Shown here piece after piece: positions 26,131 to 34,657 of a stretch of 52,587 nt of DNA (position 1 is the first letter of the stretch; each line of letters starts with the position of its first letter). The notes beneath the pieces were generated by a model. It saw nothing but the letters and a program-made list of their open reading frames with translations. It made no database searches and was not told the origin of the DNA. The stretch comes from Alphaproteobacteria bacterium (GTDB taxonomy: Bacteria; Pseudomonadota; Alphaproteobacteria; JAUXUR01). The stretch is taken from positions 1 through 52,587 of the forward strand of contig JAUXUR010000041.1 of assembly GCA_030680745.1 (NCBI GenBank), in the 5' to 3' direction. The position numbers were made by a program, and so were the translations under genes.

Positions 26131-26526
26131 TTATTCTTCTTCGTCTTTTGTTTCAATATCGCGTTTAACGCGTGGTTGATTTAAAAGACGCGATATTTTT
26201 TCAGCTTGATCAAAGGTTGTGTCAATTTTGAAATACAAATTCGGTATATATTTCGTCTTTAATTGTTTGGCAATGACAGAGCGATAATAATGAATTTGTT
26301 TTGTTAAATCTTCAATCAATTCATCACTATTGACACCACCTAGGGGCATGACAAAAGCTGTTGCATTTTTAAGATCGGGGCTCACTTGGACTTCTGTAAT
26401 TGTCACAGATTGTTGAAAATTGGCTTCATCTAAGAAGCCTTCTCTGATGACAATTTCAGCAAGAATGCGTCGGATTTCTTGACCGACGCGTAATTGACGT
26501 TGTGAACGCTCTTTAGGACGAGGCAT
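26131..26526 (-). CDS. rbfA: 30S ribosome-binding factor A
   Basis: A 131-residue KH-fold protein that binds the 30S subunit near helix 1 of 16S rRNA during late maturation and in cold adaptation. Family segments: RQLRVGQEIRRILAEIV at the N-terminus, VTITEVQVSPDLKNATAFVMPLGG in the middle and KTKYIPNLYFKIDTTFDQAEKISRLL. It follows infB by 12 bases and closes the rimP-nusA-ylxR-infB-rbfA operon. truB, which usually comes next, is not present. Confidence 0.95.
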   Translation of the reverse strand: MPRPKERSQRQLRVGQEIRRILAEIVIREGFLDEANFQQSVTITEVQVSPDLKNATAFVMPLGGVNSDELIEDLTKQIHYYRSVIAKQLKTKYIPNLYFKIDTTFDQAEKISRLLNQPRVKRDIETKDEEE

Positions 26527-26538
26527 TGTTGATTACTC

Positions 26539-29325
26539 CTAAAGTGTACGTGCGATTTCTTCGACTTCGAAACATTCAATAATATCTTTTTCTTGGATAT
26601 CATTATAGTTTTCAAAAGCCATACCACATTCAAATCCTTCACGGACCTCTTTAACTTCGTCTTTGAAACGTTTAAGCGTTTTAAGTGCACCTTCATGGAT
26701 CACAACGTTATCACGTAACAGACGTACTTTACCGCCACGTTTCATAATACCATCGGTTATATAACAACCAGCGATTTTACCCACTTTAGTGATGTTAAAG
26801 ACTTGACGAATTTCAGCATTCCCTAAGAATTTTTCTTTGAGCGTTGGTGCTAAAAGTCCGCTAAGAATTGACTTCATATCATCTATCAAATTGTAAATGA
26901 TCGAATAATAACGAATTTCGATATTATCGCGGGCAGCTGATTCACGGGCTTGAGGATTCGCACGAACGTTAAAACCAATAACAATGGCATTTGAAGCACG
27001 CGCAAGCGCTACGTCAGATTCATTGATACTGCCAACAGCCGCATGAAGGATGCGCGCCTTAACTTCGTCAGTTGATACTTTATCAAGGCTGGTCATGATC
27101 GCTTCAAGTGATCCATGAACGTCAGATTTAATAATAAGGGGTAGATCTTTACGTTCACCCGCTGCGATTTGAGAGAACATTTGCTCTAAGCTGCCACGTG
27201 CACTTGCTGCAATTTCTTTTTCACGACGACGATGTTTACGGAATTCAGCAACTTCGCGGGCGCGCACTTCAGTTTCAACAACCATGAAATCGTCACCCGC
27301 AACTGGTGTTGCATCAAGTCCTAAAACTTCAACAGGTTTTGATGGTCCTGCTTTTTCAATTTTACGTCCCTTATCGTCAAGAAGAGCACGAACACGACCC
27401 CATTCACAACCTGCGATGAAAGGATCACCAACACGTAAGGTTCCTTTTTGAATAAGAACGGTTGCAACAGACCCACGGCCTTTTTCTTGTTTGGCTTCAA
27501 TAACGGCACCATAAGCAAGACGGTTTGGATTTGCTTTCAAATCAAGCATTTCGGCTTGAAGTAAAATGGTTTCTTCAAGGACATCAAGGTTCAGACGTTT
27601 TTTAGCGGAAACTTCAACACTTAGAATTTCACCGCCCATGCTTTCAAGGTAAATACCATGTTGCAATAATTCAGATCCAACACGCGTTGGATCAGCGCCA
27701 GGAACGTCAATTTTATTTATGGCAACAATAATAGGCACATTAGCCGCTTGTGCGTGATGTATCGCTTCAATTGTTTGCTGTTTCACGCCATCATCGGCTG
27801 CTACAACAAGTACAACAATATCAGTTACGTTCGCTCCACGTGCACGCATTTCAGAAAATGCTGCGTGACCAGGTGTATCAATAAAGGTAATTTTTTTTGT
27901 CGAAGGCAATGTAACGGAATAGGCACCAATATGTTGAGTGATACCACCAGCTTCGCCTGCTGCAACGTCTGTTGAACGCAATGCATCAAGAAGGGATGTT
28001 TTACCGTGATCAACGTGACCCATGATGGTGACAACAGGGGCGCGTGAAAGAAGAATATCGTCTGGCATTTCTTCAAATTCTAATCCAATTTCAATATCAG
28101 ATTCGCTTACACGTTTTGTTTTGTGGCCTAATTCAGTAACAATAAGTTCGGCTGTATCAGCATCAATGGCTTGATTAATCGTTGCCATAATGCCCATTTT
28201 CATCAATTCACGAATAACTGCTGTACTTCTTTCAGCCATACGATTCGCTAATTCTTGAACTGTGATCACTTCAGGAATGATAACTTCACGTACAATCTTT
28301 ACTTGTTCTTGCGCTTTACCATGAAGTTTTTTGCGTTCCTTTTCACGTGAGCGTCTAATGGCCGCCATACTACGTGAGCGTGCTGCATTTTCTTCTTCTT
28401 CACTGCGAGGGCCTGTAAAGGTACGTGCTAAATTGCGTTTTGCGCCGGGGTCATAGCGTTCTTTTACTTCAACTTTTTCAGCAACTTTTTTGACACGACC
28501 ACGTGCTGCATTTTCATCTTCATCAAAATCACGTGTTTTTACTGTTTTGCCCGTTTTTTCACGGTCATCTTTAGAGTCAGTTTTTTTTGCGTCAGCATCA
28601 GCAGATGGTGTAGTTGGAGTTTGTTGGCCTGAAGCTTTTTTCTCAGGCGCTTTTGCTTGTTTTGCTTTTTCTGCTTCTTGCGCTTCTTTTAAGGCTTGTT
28701 CTTCAGCAGCCTTACGTTCTTCAGCAATTTTTTTCAATTGTTCATCATGCAAACGACGTTTTTTTTCTTCAGATGCGCGTGCTTCATCATCGGTACGTCG
28801 CTCATTTTCAAGATCATATTGCATTTGACGCTCTTCAGCGCGAATGGATTCTTGAAGAAGGCGCAAACGATGCGCACGTTCATCATCACTAAGGCCGCGT
28901 AAAGATGCTGCACTTAATTTTTTTTGCTCATGCAAAGGTTTTCTTTGTTGTAATGGTCTATCTGTCCGCGTTTCATATCGCGGTGCTTCAGTTTTGCCTT
29001 CAGTTTTAGGAGGCTCAGTTCTGGGCGGCGCCATTCTTGGAGGTGCTGCTTTTGGTGCGTCAACTTTAGCTGGTTCACTTTTTGGAACTTCAACTTGTGT
29101 AATTTCAACCTTAGGTGCTTCTACTTGAACAGGTTGGGGTTCTTGAATAACAGGCTGTTCTTCTTTATGAGGTGTAAAACGTTTCCGCTTTACCTCAACA
29201 GTCACAGCATTACGGCCTTTGGTCCCTCTCGTTTGAGATGTAAGATCAACAGATTTTTTAAGGCCAAGTTGCCCTTTACCTGAAAGACTTAAAACTGATT
29301 TTTTTTCATTTTGATTTTCTGTCAT
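26539..29325 (-). CDS. infB: translation initiation factor IF-2
   Basis: GTPase that places initiator fMet-tRNA on the 30S subunit and promotes subunit joining. 928 residues. The first third is a charged, low-complexity N-terminus with [15 protein letters not shown] repeats and a long K/E/A-rich helix. The conserved core follows: [19 protein letters not shown], then the G domain with GHVDHGKTS (about residue 433), [12 protein letters not shown] and NKID, and domains C1-C2 ending [18 protein letters not shown] palindromic element sits about 45 bases upstream of the start, in place of normal operon spacing, and the ribosome site is weak. Confidence 0.97.
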   Translation of the reverse strand: MTENQNEKKSVLSLSGKGQLGLKKSVDLTSQTRGTKGRNAVTVEVKRKRFTPHKEEQPVIQEPQPVQVEAPKVEITQVEVPKSEPAKVDAPKAAPPRMAPPRTEPPKTEGKTEAPRYETRTDRPLQQRKPLHEQKKLSAASLRGLSDDERAHRLRLLQESIRAEERQMQYDLENERRTDDEARASEEKKRRLHDEQLKKIAEERKAAEEQALKEAQEAEKAKQAKAPEKKASGQQTPTTPSADADAKKTDSKDDREKTGKTVKTRDFDEDENAARGRVKKVAEKVEVKERYDPGAKRNLARTFTGPRSEEEENAARSRSMAAIRRSREKERKKLHGKAQEQVKIVREVIIPEVITVQELANRMAERSTAVIRELMKMGIMATINQAIDADTAELIVTELGHKTKRVSESDIEIGLEFEEMPDDILLSRAPVVTIMGHVDHGKTSLLDALRSTDVAAGEAGGITQHIGAYSVTLPSTKKITFIDTPGHAAFSEMRARGANVTDIVVLVVAADDGVKQQTIEAIHHAQAANVPIIVAINKIDVPGADPTRVGSELLQHGIYLESMGGEILSVEVSAKKRLNLDVLEETILLQAEMLDLKANPNRLAYGAVIEAKQEKGRGSVATVLIQKGTLRVGDPFIAGCEWGRVRALLDDKGRKIEKAGPSKPVEVLGLDATPVAGDDFMVVETEVRAREVAEFRKHRRREKEIAASARGSLEQMFSQIAAGERKDLPLIIKSDVHGSLEAIMTSLDKVSTDEVKARILHAAVGSINESDVALARASNAIVIGFNVRANPQARESAARDNIEIRYYSIIYNLIDDMKSILSGLLAPTLKEKFLGNAEIRQVFNITKVGKIAGCYITDGIMKRGGKVRLLRDNVVIHEGALKTLKRFKDEVKEVREGFECGMAFENYNDIQEKDIIECFEVEEIARTL

Positions 29326-29368
29326 AAGTTATTAACTTTCTATACATTAACTAAATTCGCAGGATTTA

Positions 29369-29484
29369 GCGCCCATCCTATGGGCAAATTCGTTGTCAAA
29401 CCTGTGCTTCCGGTACTCATGTACTTAAGTACACTCCGTGCCGGTTCTCGGCTTTTTCTAGACTTTGCCACATAAAATGCGCGC
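29369..29484 (-). repeat. palindromic element, family C, copy between infB and ylxR
   Basis: Arms GCGCCCATCCTATGGG (29369-29384) and, inverted, CCACATAAAATGCGCGC (29468-29484). The interior has AAATTCGTTGTCA, the core GGTACTCATGTACTTAAGTACA and TTTCTAGACTTTG, the reverse orientation of the copies at 10525 and 30123. The right arm ends exactly at the base before the ylxR stop codon. Confidence 0.8.
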
Positions 29485-30075
29485 TTAGTCTTGGGGAACC
29501 GAAAGGTCTTCAATTTTTTGAAGATCATTTAAAAAAAGTGGTAATAAACCACATTGTTGCACCCCACAATAAACATAATCAGTTCCTCCAAAGATGCGAT
29601 TAAGCTTCTCTCTGGTAAAAAATGAAACAATTCTTAAAGTTGGATTCATTCTGACGAGCTTGCCTAAATCACTCGCTATTGAATCTTTTGCTTTTAGCAT
29701 TACAGCAACTTGTCCTTTTTTGATCCGGCTCCCTAATTTTTCGAAGCCTGCAACAATCTTGCTTTGCTTCCGCATGAGACATAAAAGATTCAAAAGGCGC
29801 TCTTCCAAAAGATGAATGACCTTGTCCAAAAGATTTGGTTCTATCTTTATAATGCCTTCAAAAAAACGATTAAATAATTTCTTTTGAATTGCTCGGGTGA
29901 CATTTTGTCGATGTGCTGTTACCCAAATTCCACGCCCAGGTAACGCAATGTTAATATCTGGGGTAAGCTCACCATCAGGTGAGACCACAAACCTAAGGAG
30001 CTTTTCCTTTGGTAAAACCTCACCTGTATCAATACAGCGTCTTAAAGGTGTTTTTTCTAGATCGGTATTTTTCAA
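29485..30075 (-). CDS. ylxR: YlxR-like protein with C-terminal L7Ae-like domain
   Basis: A 196-residue fusion common in alphaproteobacterial nusA operons. Residues 1-80 are the YlxR (DUF448) domain: RRCIDTGEVLPKEKLLRFVVSPDGELTPD and the GRGIWVTA motif, a nucleic-acid-binding fold. Residues about 90-185 resemble the L7Ae/L30e fold (KIVAGFEKLGSRIKKGQVAVMLKAKDS). Probable RNA-binding role in translation or transcription; exact function unknown. It is framed by two family C palindromic elements in opposite orientation, and its stop codon abuts one of them. Confidence 0.9.
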   Translation of the reverse strand: MKNTDLEKTPLRRCIDTGEVLPKEKLLRFVVSPDGELTPDINIALPGRGIWVTAHRQNVTRAIQKKLFNRFFEGIIKIEPNLLDKVIHLLEERLLNLLCLMRKQSKIVAGFEKLGSRIKKGQVAVMLKAKDSIASDLGKLVRMNPTLRIVSFFTREKLNRIFGGTDYVYCGVQQCGLLPLFLNDLQKIEDLSVPQD

Positions 30076-30122
30076 AAATGGCCTCTAAGACTATACTAAA
30101 TACTAAGTTAAACTTATTTTAT

Positions 30123-30243
30123 AATTACCCAAATTATGAGTCAAAATCTAGAAAGATCGAGACCCGGAACGGAATGTACTTCTTTGTACATGAGTACCGG
30201 AAGAGTAGATCTGACGACGAGTTTGACCATAAAGTGGGTAATT
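30123..30243 (+). repeat. palindromic element, family C, copy between ylxR and nusA
   Basis: Arms AATTACCC (30123-30130) and GGGTAATT (30236-30243), followed inward by AAATTATG and its imperfect partner. The interior has TCTAGAAAGATCGAGA, the core region TGTACTTCTTTGTACATGAGTACC and CTGACGACGAGTTTG, parallel to the copy at 10525. The right arm overlaps the nusA stop codon (30242-30244) by two bases. Confidence 0.8.
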
Positions 30244-31750
30244 AACTTGTTTCGTCTTGGAACCAATGCGCTCTAGCCTGCATAATAAGCTCTTCAGCTT
30301 TTTGATGGCTAAGCGTTTTAGAAGGCAGCAATTCCAATAATTCGTCTGTTGCAAGATCGCCTAAATCATCAAGGGTTTTGATGCCTTTGTTCGAAAGAAG
30401 ATCAAGCACTTTTAGGCTAAGGCCTTCAAGGTTTATAAGGCGTTCATCAATACCTTTTTCTTTAAGGATATTGTGCAATTCTTCTTTTCTTTTATCTAAA
30501 AAGACGTGCGCTCTATTTTGCAATTCAGCAGCGACATCTTCATCAAAACCTTCAATGGTGGTGAGTTCAGATTGATCAACTTCTAAAATTTCTTCAACAG
30601 AGGTAAAACCTTCTGTGACGAGCAAATGCGCAATAACATCATCCACATCGAGTGCTTCGATAAATAGATGTGAACGTGTTTTAAAGTCTTCTGTACGTCG
30701 TTGTGATTCATCAGATTCTGTTACGATATCAATATGCCAGCCTGTAAGGGCAGACGCTAATCGAACATTTTGTCCACGACGGCCAATTGCCAAACTTAAT
30801 TGTTCATCAGGGACAACAACTTCAATACGATTAACATCCTCGTCTAACACAACTTTAATAGGATCAGACGGTGCCAATGCATTAATAACAAAGGTTGCTG
30901 TATCTTGCGACCAAGGCACGATATCAACTTTTTCACCTTGTAACTCAGCAACGATTGCTTGAACGCGTGATCCACGCATCCCAACGCAAGCGCCAACAGG
31001 ATCAAGTGAAGAATCTTTGGAATAAACAGCAATCTTAGCGCGACTTCCAGGATCACGTGCAACAGCCTTGACTTCGATCACACCATCGTAAATTTCAGGC
31101 ACTTCTTGCGTGAATAATTTGGACATGAATTCAGGACGTGTACGAGACAATAAAATTTGAAGACCACGATGATCGATACGTACATCATAAATATAAACAC
31201 GGACGCGATCGCCTTGGCGATATGTTTCTCGTGGGATCATTTCGTCACGACGCAAAATAGCTTCAGCACGCCCTAAATCAAGAATAAGATTCCCAAAATC
31301 GATACGTTTAACGGTACCGCTGATGATTTCACCAATACGATCTTTAAATTCTTCATATTGACGGTGACGTTCAGCATCTCGCACTTTTTGAACAATAACT
31401 TGTTTTGCCGTTTGTGCAGCAATACGACCGAATTCTATTGGTGGCAAAGATTCAATGATGAAAGCGCCAATTTCAGTATTAGGATCTTTTTTACGTGCAT
31501 CTTTTAAAGAAATTTGTGTTTGAGACTCATCAACTTCTTCAACAACTTCCTCATAAAGAGCAAGCGAGATGTTGCCACTTTCGCGATCAATCGTCGCACG
31601 TATATCGCGTTCGTGACCGTATTTAGCACGGGCCGCTTTTTGGACAGCCATTTCCATAGCTGCAATAACTTCTTCGCGATCAATGTTTTTTTCACGCGCG
31701 ACTGTGTCTGCAACCTGCAATAATTCTAAATTTATACGAGCTGTTGTCAT
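30242..31750 (-). CDS. nusA: transcription termination/antitermination protein NusA
   Basis: Binds RNA polymerase and nascent RNA to control pausing, termination and antitermination. 502 residues: N-terminal polymerase-binding domain (residues 1-125), S1 domain (GTVKRIDFGNLILDLGRAEAILRRDE), KH1 and KH2 (CVGMRGSRVQAIVAELQGEKVDIV and AIGRRGQNVRLASALTGWHIDI), then two C-terminal helix-hairpin-helix repeats (LEVDQSELTTIEGFDEDVAAEL). The start at 31750 gives the conserved MTTARINLELLQVADTVA; an ATG 15 codons earlier would overlap rimP. It follows rimP by four bases. Confidence 0.97.
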   Translation of the reverse strand: MTTARINLELLQVADTVAREKNIDREEVIAAMEMAVQKAARAKYGHERDIRATIDRESGNISLALYEEVVEEVDESQTQISLKDARKKDPNTEIGAFIIESLPPIEFGRIAAQTAKQVIVQKVRDAERHRQYEEFKDRIGEIISGTVKRIDFGNLILDLGRAEAILRRDEMIPRETYRQGDRVRVYIYDVRIDHRGLQILLSRTRPEFMSKLFTQEVPEIYDGVIEVKAVARDPGSRAKIAVYSKDSSLDPVGACVGMRGSRVQAIVAELQGEKVDIVPWSQDTATFVINALAPSDPIKVVLDEDVNRIEVVVPDEQLSLAIGRRGQNVRLASALTGWHIDIVTESDESQRRTEDFKTRSHLFIEALDVDDVIAHLLVTEGFTSVEEILEVDQSELTTIEGFDEDVAAELQNRAHVFLDKRKEELHNILKEKGIDERLINLEGLSLKVLDLLSNKGIKTLDDLGDLATDELLELLPSKTLSHQKAEELIMQARAHWFQDETS

Positions 31751-31754
31751 TGTC

Positions 31755-32273
31755 TTAACTATTTTCTTGTTTATGTTTTGCCAAACTATGTGCAATTAAC
31801 TCATCTGTTAGCAGAAGTTTTGCTCTTCTTACAAGCGAAAAAGGAAGTTCTTGCAAAACACCTTCTACCAAAATCTGAATGATATCTTCTTTCACGCCAA
31901 CAAGATTACCCTGGAAACGTTTGCGACCATTAACGGTTTCAGACATCTCGACCTTAGCTTCAAAACCTTTGAAACGATCAAAATCTTTGAGTCTAATAAG
32001 AGGGCGATCAATACCTGGAGAACTTACTTCTAGAATGTAAGCACTTTCGATCGGATCTTCAACCTCTAAAAGAGCAGAAATCGATCTGGACACGCGTGTA
32101 CAATCTTCAACAGTGATGGTTTCGCCATCAAGGCGATCAATCAATATCTGAAGCGTTGGTCGTTTTAACTCTTTTATATAAGTAAGACGAACAATTTCGT
32201 AACCTAAAGGCGTAATGCTAGGTTCCAGCAAATTAATAAGCTTACGTGTTACTGCGTCAAATTCCACGATCAT
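31755..32273 (-). CDS. rimP: ribosome maturation factor RimP
   Basis: Needed for early 30S subunit assembly. The 172-residue protein has the two RimP domains: an N-terminal alpha/beta part with LLEPSITPLGYEIVRLTY, LQILIDR and ITVEDCTRVSRSISALLE, the diagnostic AYILEVSSPGIDRPL motif, and a C-terminal SH3-like barrel (GFEAKVEM...KRFQGNLVGV). It is the first gene of the rimP-nusA-ylxR-infB-rbfA operon. Confidence 0.95.
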   Translation of the reverse strand: MIVEFDAVTRKLINLLEPSITPLGYEIVRLTYIKELKRPTLQILIDRLDGETITVEDCTRVSRSISALLEVEDPIESAYILEVSSPGIDRPLIRLKDFDRFKGFEAKVEMSETVNGRKRFQGNLVGVKEDIIQILVEGVLQELPFSLVRRAKLLLTDELIAHSLAKHKQENS

Positions 32274-32403
32274 TCCTATGGTGAATAATTAAATTTTTCT
32301 ATATTCTAAAGAATTTCTCAAAAAATACAAGTTTTCTTTGATGATTCTGAGAATTTTATTGCTTTTGTAAAGCGCTTTAATAATTTGTGTGATTTAATGA
32401 ACT

Positions 32404-32817
32404 TTAATCTAAAAGCTCATGGGCTTGATTTTTATCATCTTCAATCATTCTTAAGCCCTCTTCCTGTGTTTCAAAATTTATAAATTCTCTAATAAAGTGA
32501 GAAAGTCGGATTGTAATGGATTGTCCATAGATATTTTGGTCAAACTCTAAAATATGGGCTTCAATAAGATTTGAAGGGCGTTGTTCAAAGAAACATAATG
32601 CTTTTTTATTCATCATATTAAGATCTGGTAAATCAACGTAGCAAGCATAAATTCCAGATTGTTCTCTTCTATTGCGAACATATAGGTTAGCTGTTTTCAA
32701 ATTGATAAGTTCACCCAATTGTTCGCCACGTTCAACAATACCATTATATTGGTTGAACGATGCTTTGATATTGGTCGTAAACATCAAAAAAATAAAAAAG
32801 CTTAAAAAGATACGCAT
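32404..32817 (-). CDS. exported stand-alone riboflavin-kinase-like domain
   Basis: A 137-residue protein that joins a signal peptide (MRIFLSFFIFLMFTTNIKA) to what looks like the C-terminal flavokinase domain of RibF, with no FAD-synthetase domain. Aligned features: YNGIVERGEQLGE for the G-x-V-x-x-G-x-x-x-G loop, KTANL (T42-A-N44) for PTANL, GIYACYV for GVYAV, QRPSN for TRPT, E86 in IEAHILEFDQNIYGQ for the EVHLLD...LYG strand with the catalytic glutamate, then an INFETQEEGLRMIEDD-type end like RF-SLEALKAQI-D. The PTAN proline and the GVANIG loop are lost, so activity is uncertain. The start at 32817 has AAGGAA upstream; an ATG five codons earlier contains that site. Confidence 0.65.
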   Translation of the reverse strand: MRIFLSFFIFLMFTTNIKASFNQYNGIVERGEQLGELINLKTANLYVRNRREQSGIYACYVDLPDLNMMNKKALCFFEQRPSNLIEAHILEFDQNIYGQSITIRLSHFIREFINFETQEEGLRMIEDDKNQAHELLD

Positions 32818-32875
32818 TTTTTCCTTGTGCATAAACTTAAATCCGTATATTAATGTAAGCTGCTTTTAAAATGCA

Positions 32876-32903
32876 TTCAAGGGTGTTATACTTCTTGTAT
32901 AAT
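32876..32903 (+). promoter_or_regulatory. probable rplS promoter
   Basis: TTCAAG, 16 bases, TATAAT, about 65 bases upstream of rplS. The -10 box is perfect; the -35 box is weak. Confidence 0.45.
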
Positions 32904-32965
32904 GCCATAGTTTTCTGTTAAGATGTGCGACGCTTAAAAAATTCTCTGCACATAAGGGTGATTTT

Positions 32966-33391
32966 ATGAATTTACTACAACAACTTGAAAAAGAACAAAT
33001 CGAACGTCATATTGCTACACGGCCTATCCCTGTATTTCGCCCTGGGGACACATTAAAGGTGAGTCTCAAAATTATTGAAGGCACGCGTGAACGTGTTCAA
33101 AATTTTGAAGGTGTATGCATTGCGCGTAAAAATGGCGCTATGAATTCAAGCTTTACTGTCCGTAAAATGTCGCATGGTGAAGGTGTTGAGCGCGTATTTC
33201 CGCTCCATTCTCCGTTGATTGAAGCGATTGAAGTTTTACGTCGTGGCGATGTACGTCGTGCGAAACTTTATTACTTACGTGGTCGTACTGGTAAAAGTGC
33301 ACGTATTCCTGAAAAAGTTACACAAAGACCTCCAAAGGGTTCTGCAATTATTGCTAAAGCAACGCCTGCCGCGGCACCTGCAGAAGCTTAG
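32966..33391 (+). CDS. rplS: 50S ribosomal protein L19
   Basis: A 141-residue ribosomal protein at the 30S-50S interface. Family blocks: [58 protein letters not shown] and [15 protein letters not shown]. The start has GGTGAT about six bases upstream. The C-terminus has a short alanine-rich tail ([12 protein letters not shown]), frequent in alphaproteobacteria. The usual partners rpsP, rimM and trmD are not adjacent. A terminator at 33418 ends the transcript. Confidence 0.97.
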   Translation: MNLLQQLEKEQIERHIATRPIPVFRPGDTLKVSLKIIEGTRERVQNFEGVCIARKNGAMNSSFTVRKMSHGEGVERVFPLHSPLIEAIEVLRRGDVRRAKLYYLRGRTGKSARIPEKVTQRPPKGSAIIAKATPAAAPAEA

Positions 33392-33417
33392 TAGTTTATT
33401 ACTATTGACTTAGAATT

Positions 33418-33453
33418 AAACACCCTTCATGTTTTAGGATATGAGGGGTGTTT
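33418..33453 (+). terminator. terminator after rplS
   Basis: AAACACCCTTCAT pairs with ATGAGGGGTGTTT (one G-T pair) around a ten-base loop, 26 bases after the rplS stop codon. The stem itself ends in TTT. Confidence 0.7.
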
Positions 33454-33529
33454 GCATATTATAGTTTTCTAATGCAAATTTGATAGTTTGCATTAAGAAA
33501 ATAAGATCAACAATGTCTAGGAGTCAAAT

Positions 33530-34546
33530 ATGAGTTACAATATTGCAATCGTAGGCGCCACTGGTAATGTTGGTCGCGAAATTCTTGCAACACTTGCTGA
33601 ACGTGATTTTCCTGTTAAAGAAATTCATGCGCTCGCATCTGACCGAACCTCTGGCACTCAAGTTTCTTTCGGCGATGACAAAATTCTTAAGGTTCAAAAT
33701 CTTAAAGAATTTGATTTTAAAGGCATTGATATCGTTCTTTCTTCCCCAGGTAGTAAGGTTTCAGCTGAATTTGCACCTATTGCAGCACGCGCTGGCGCTG
33801 TTGTTATTGATAATACATCTGAATTTAGAATGAATCCTGATGTGCCTCTTATCGTCCCAGAAGTCAATCCTGAAGCAATGATTGATTATCCGAAACTCAA
33901 TATCATAGCAAACCCGAATTGTACCACTATTCATCGTGTCGTAGCACTTAAGCCTTTACATGATTTTGCTAAAATTAAACGTATAATTGTATCGACTTAC
34001 CAATCTGTTTCAGGGGCGGGTAAAGATGCTATGGATGAGCTTTTTAACCAAACAAAAGCTATCTATACAAATGCCCAGCTTTACAAAGAATCATTTAAAA
34101 AACAAATCGCTTTTAATGTTATTCCTCAAATAGATAGTTTTATGCAAGATGGTCACACTAAAGAAGAATGGAAGCAAGTTGTTGAAACCCAAAAGATTTT
34201 AGATCCATCAATAAAAGTTATATCCACCTGTGTGCGTGTGCCTGTTTTTATTGGCCATGCAGAAGCCATCACGATTGAATTTGAAAACCCAATAAGTGTG
34301 AACAAAGCTAAATCGCTGCTGAAAAATGCACCTGGCATTCAAATGATCGATGAAACAAGTGAAGAAGAATTTATAACGCCTATTGAAACGGCTGGTGAAG
34401 ATTTTGTTTTTGTTAGCCGTATTCGTCAAGATCCGACAGTGCCACATGGTCTTGTTTTATGGATCGTTGCAGATAATTTACGCAAAGGTGCCGCTTTGAA
34501 TACTGTTCAAATTGCTGAAATGTTAATTAAAAAATACTTAAAATAG
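33530..34546 (+). CDS. asd: aspartate-semialdehyde dehydrogenase
   Basis: Reduces aspartyl phosphate to aspartate semialdehyde with NADPH, on the way to lysine/diaminopimelate, threonine and methionine. 338 residues. NADP loop VGATGNVG (residues 8-15), catalytic C131 in IIANPNCTTI, the YQSVSGAGKDAMDEL segment and CVRVPVFIGHAEAITIEF with the acid-base histidine. The start has TAGGAG upstream. Retention suggests that diaminopimelate for a cell wall is still made. Monocistronic after the rplS terminator. Confidence 0.96.
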   Translation: MSYNIAIVGATGNVGREILATLAERDFPVKEIHALASDRTSGTQVSFGDDKILKVQNLKEFDFKGIDIVLSSPGSKVSAEFAPIAARAGAVVIDNTSEFRMNPDVPLIVPEVNPEAMIDYPKLNIIANPNCTTIHRVVALKPLHDFAKIKRIIVSTYQSVSGAGKDAMDELFNQTKAIYTNAQLYKESFKKQIAFNVIPQIDSFMQDGHTKEEWKQVVETQKILDPSIKVISTCVRVPVFIGHAEAITIEFENPISVNKAKSLLKNAPGIQMIDETSEEEFITPIETAGEDFVFVSRIRQDPTVPHGLVLWIVADNLRKGAALNTVQIAEMLIKKYLK

Positions 34547-34657
34547 AAAATTCTATTTAAGCTATATAATATTTTATCGGATAACAATGTTTTTTTAATT
34601 GATTTATACTTAATAATGAAGTAAATTTTATAAAATTAATTTATTATTGGATTTATT

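Noticed and set aside
28490..28902. Plus-strand frames opposite the infB N-terminus
   Set aside because: Mirror frames of the K/E/A-rich low-complexity region of IF-2; composition explains the open frames.
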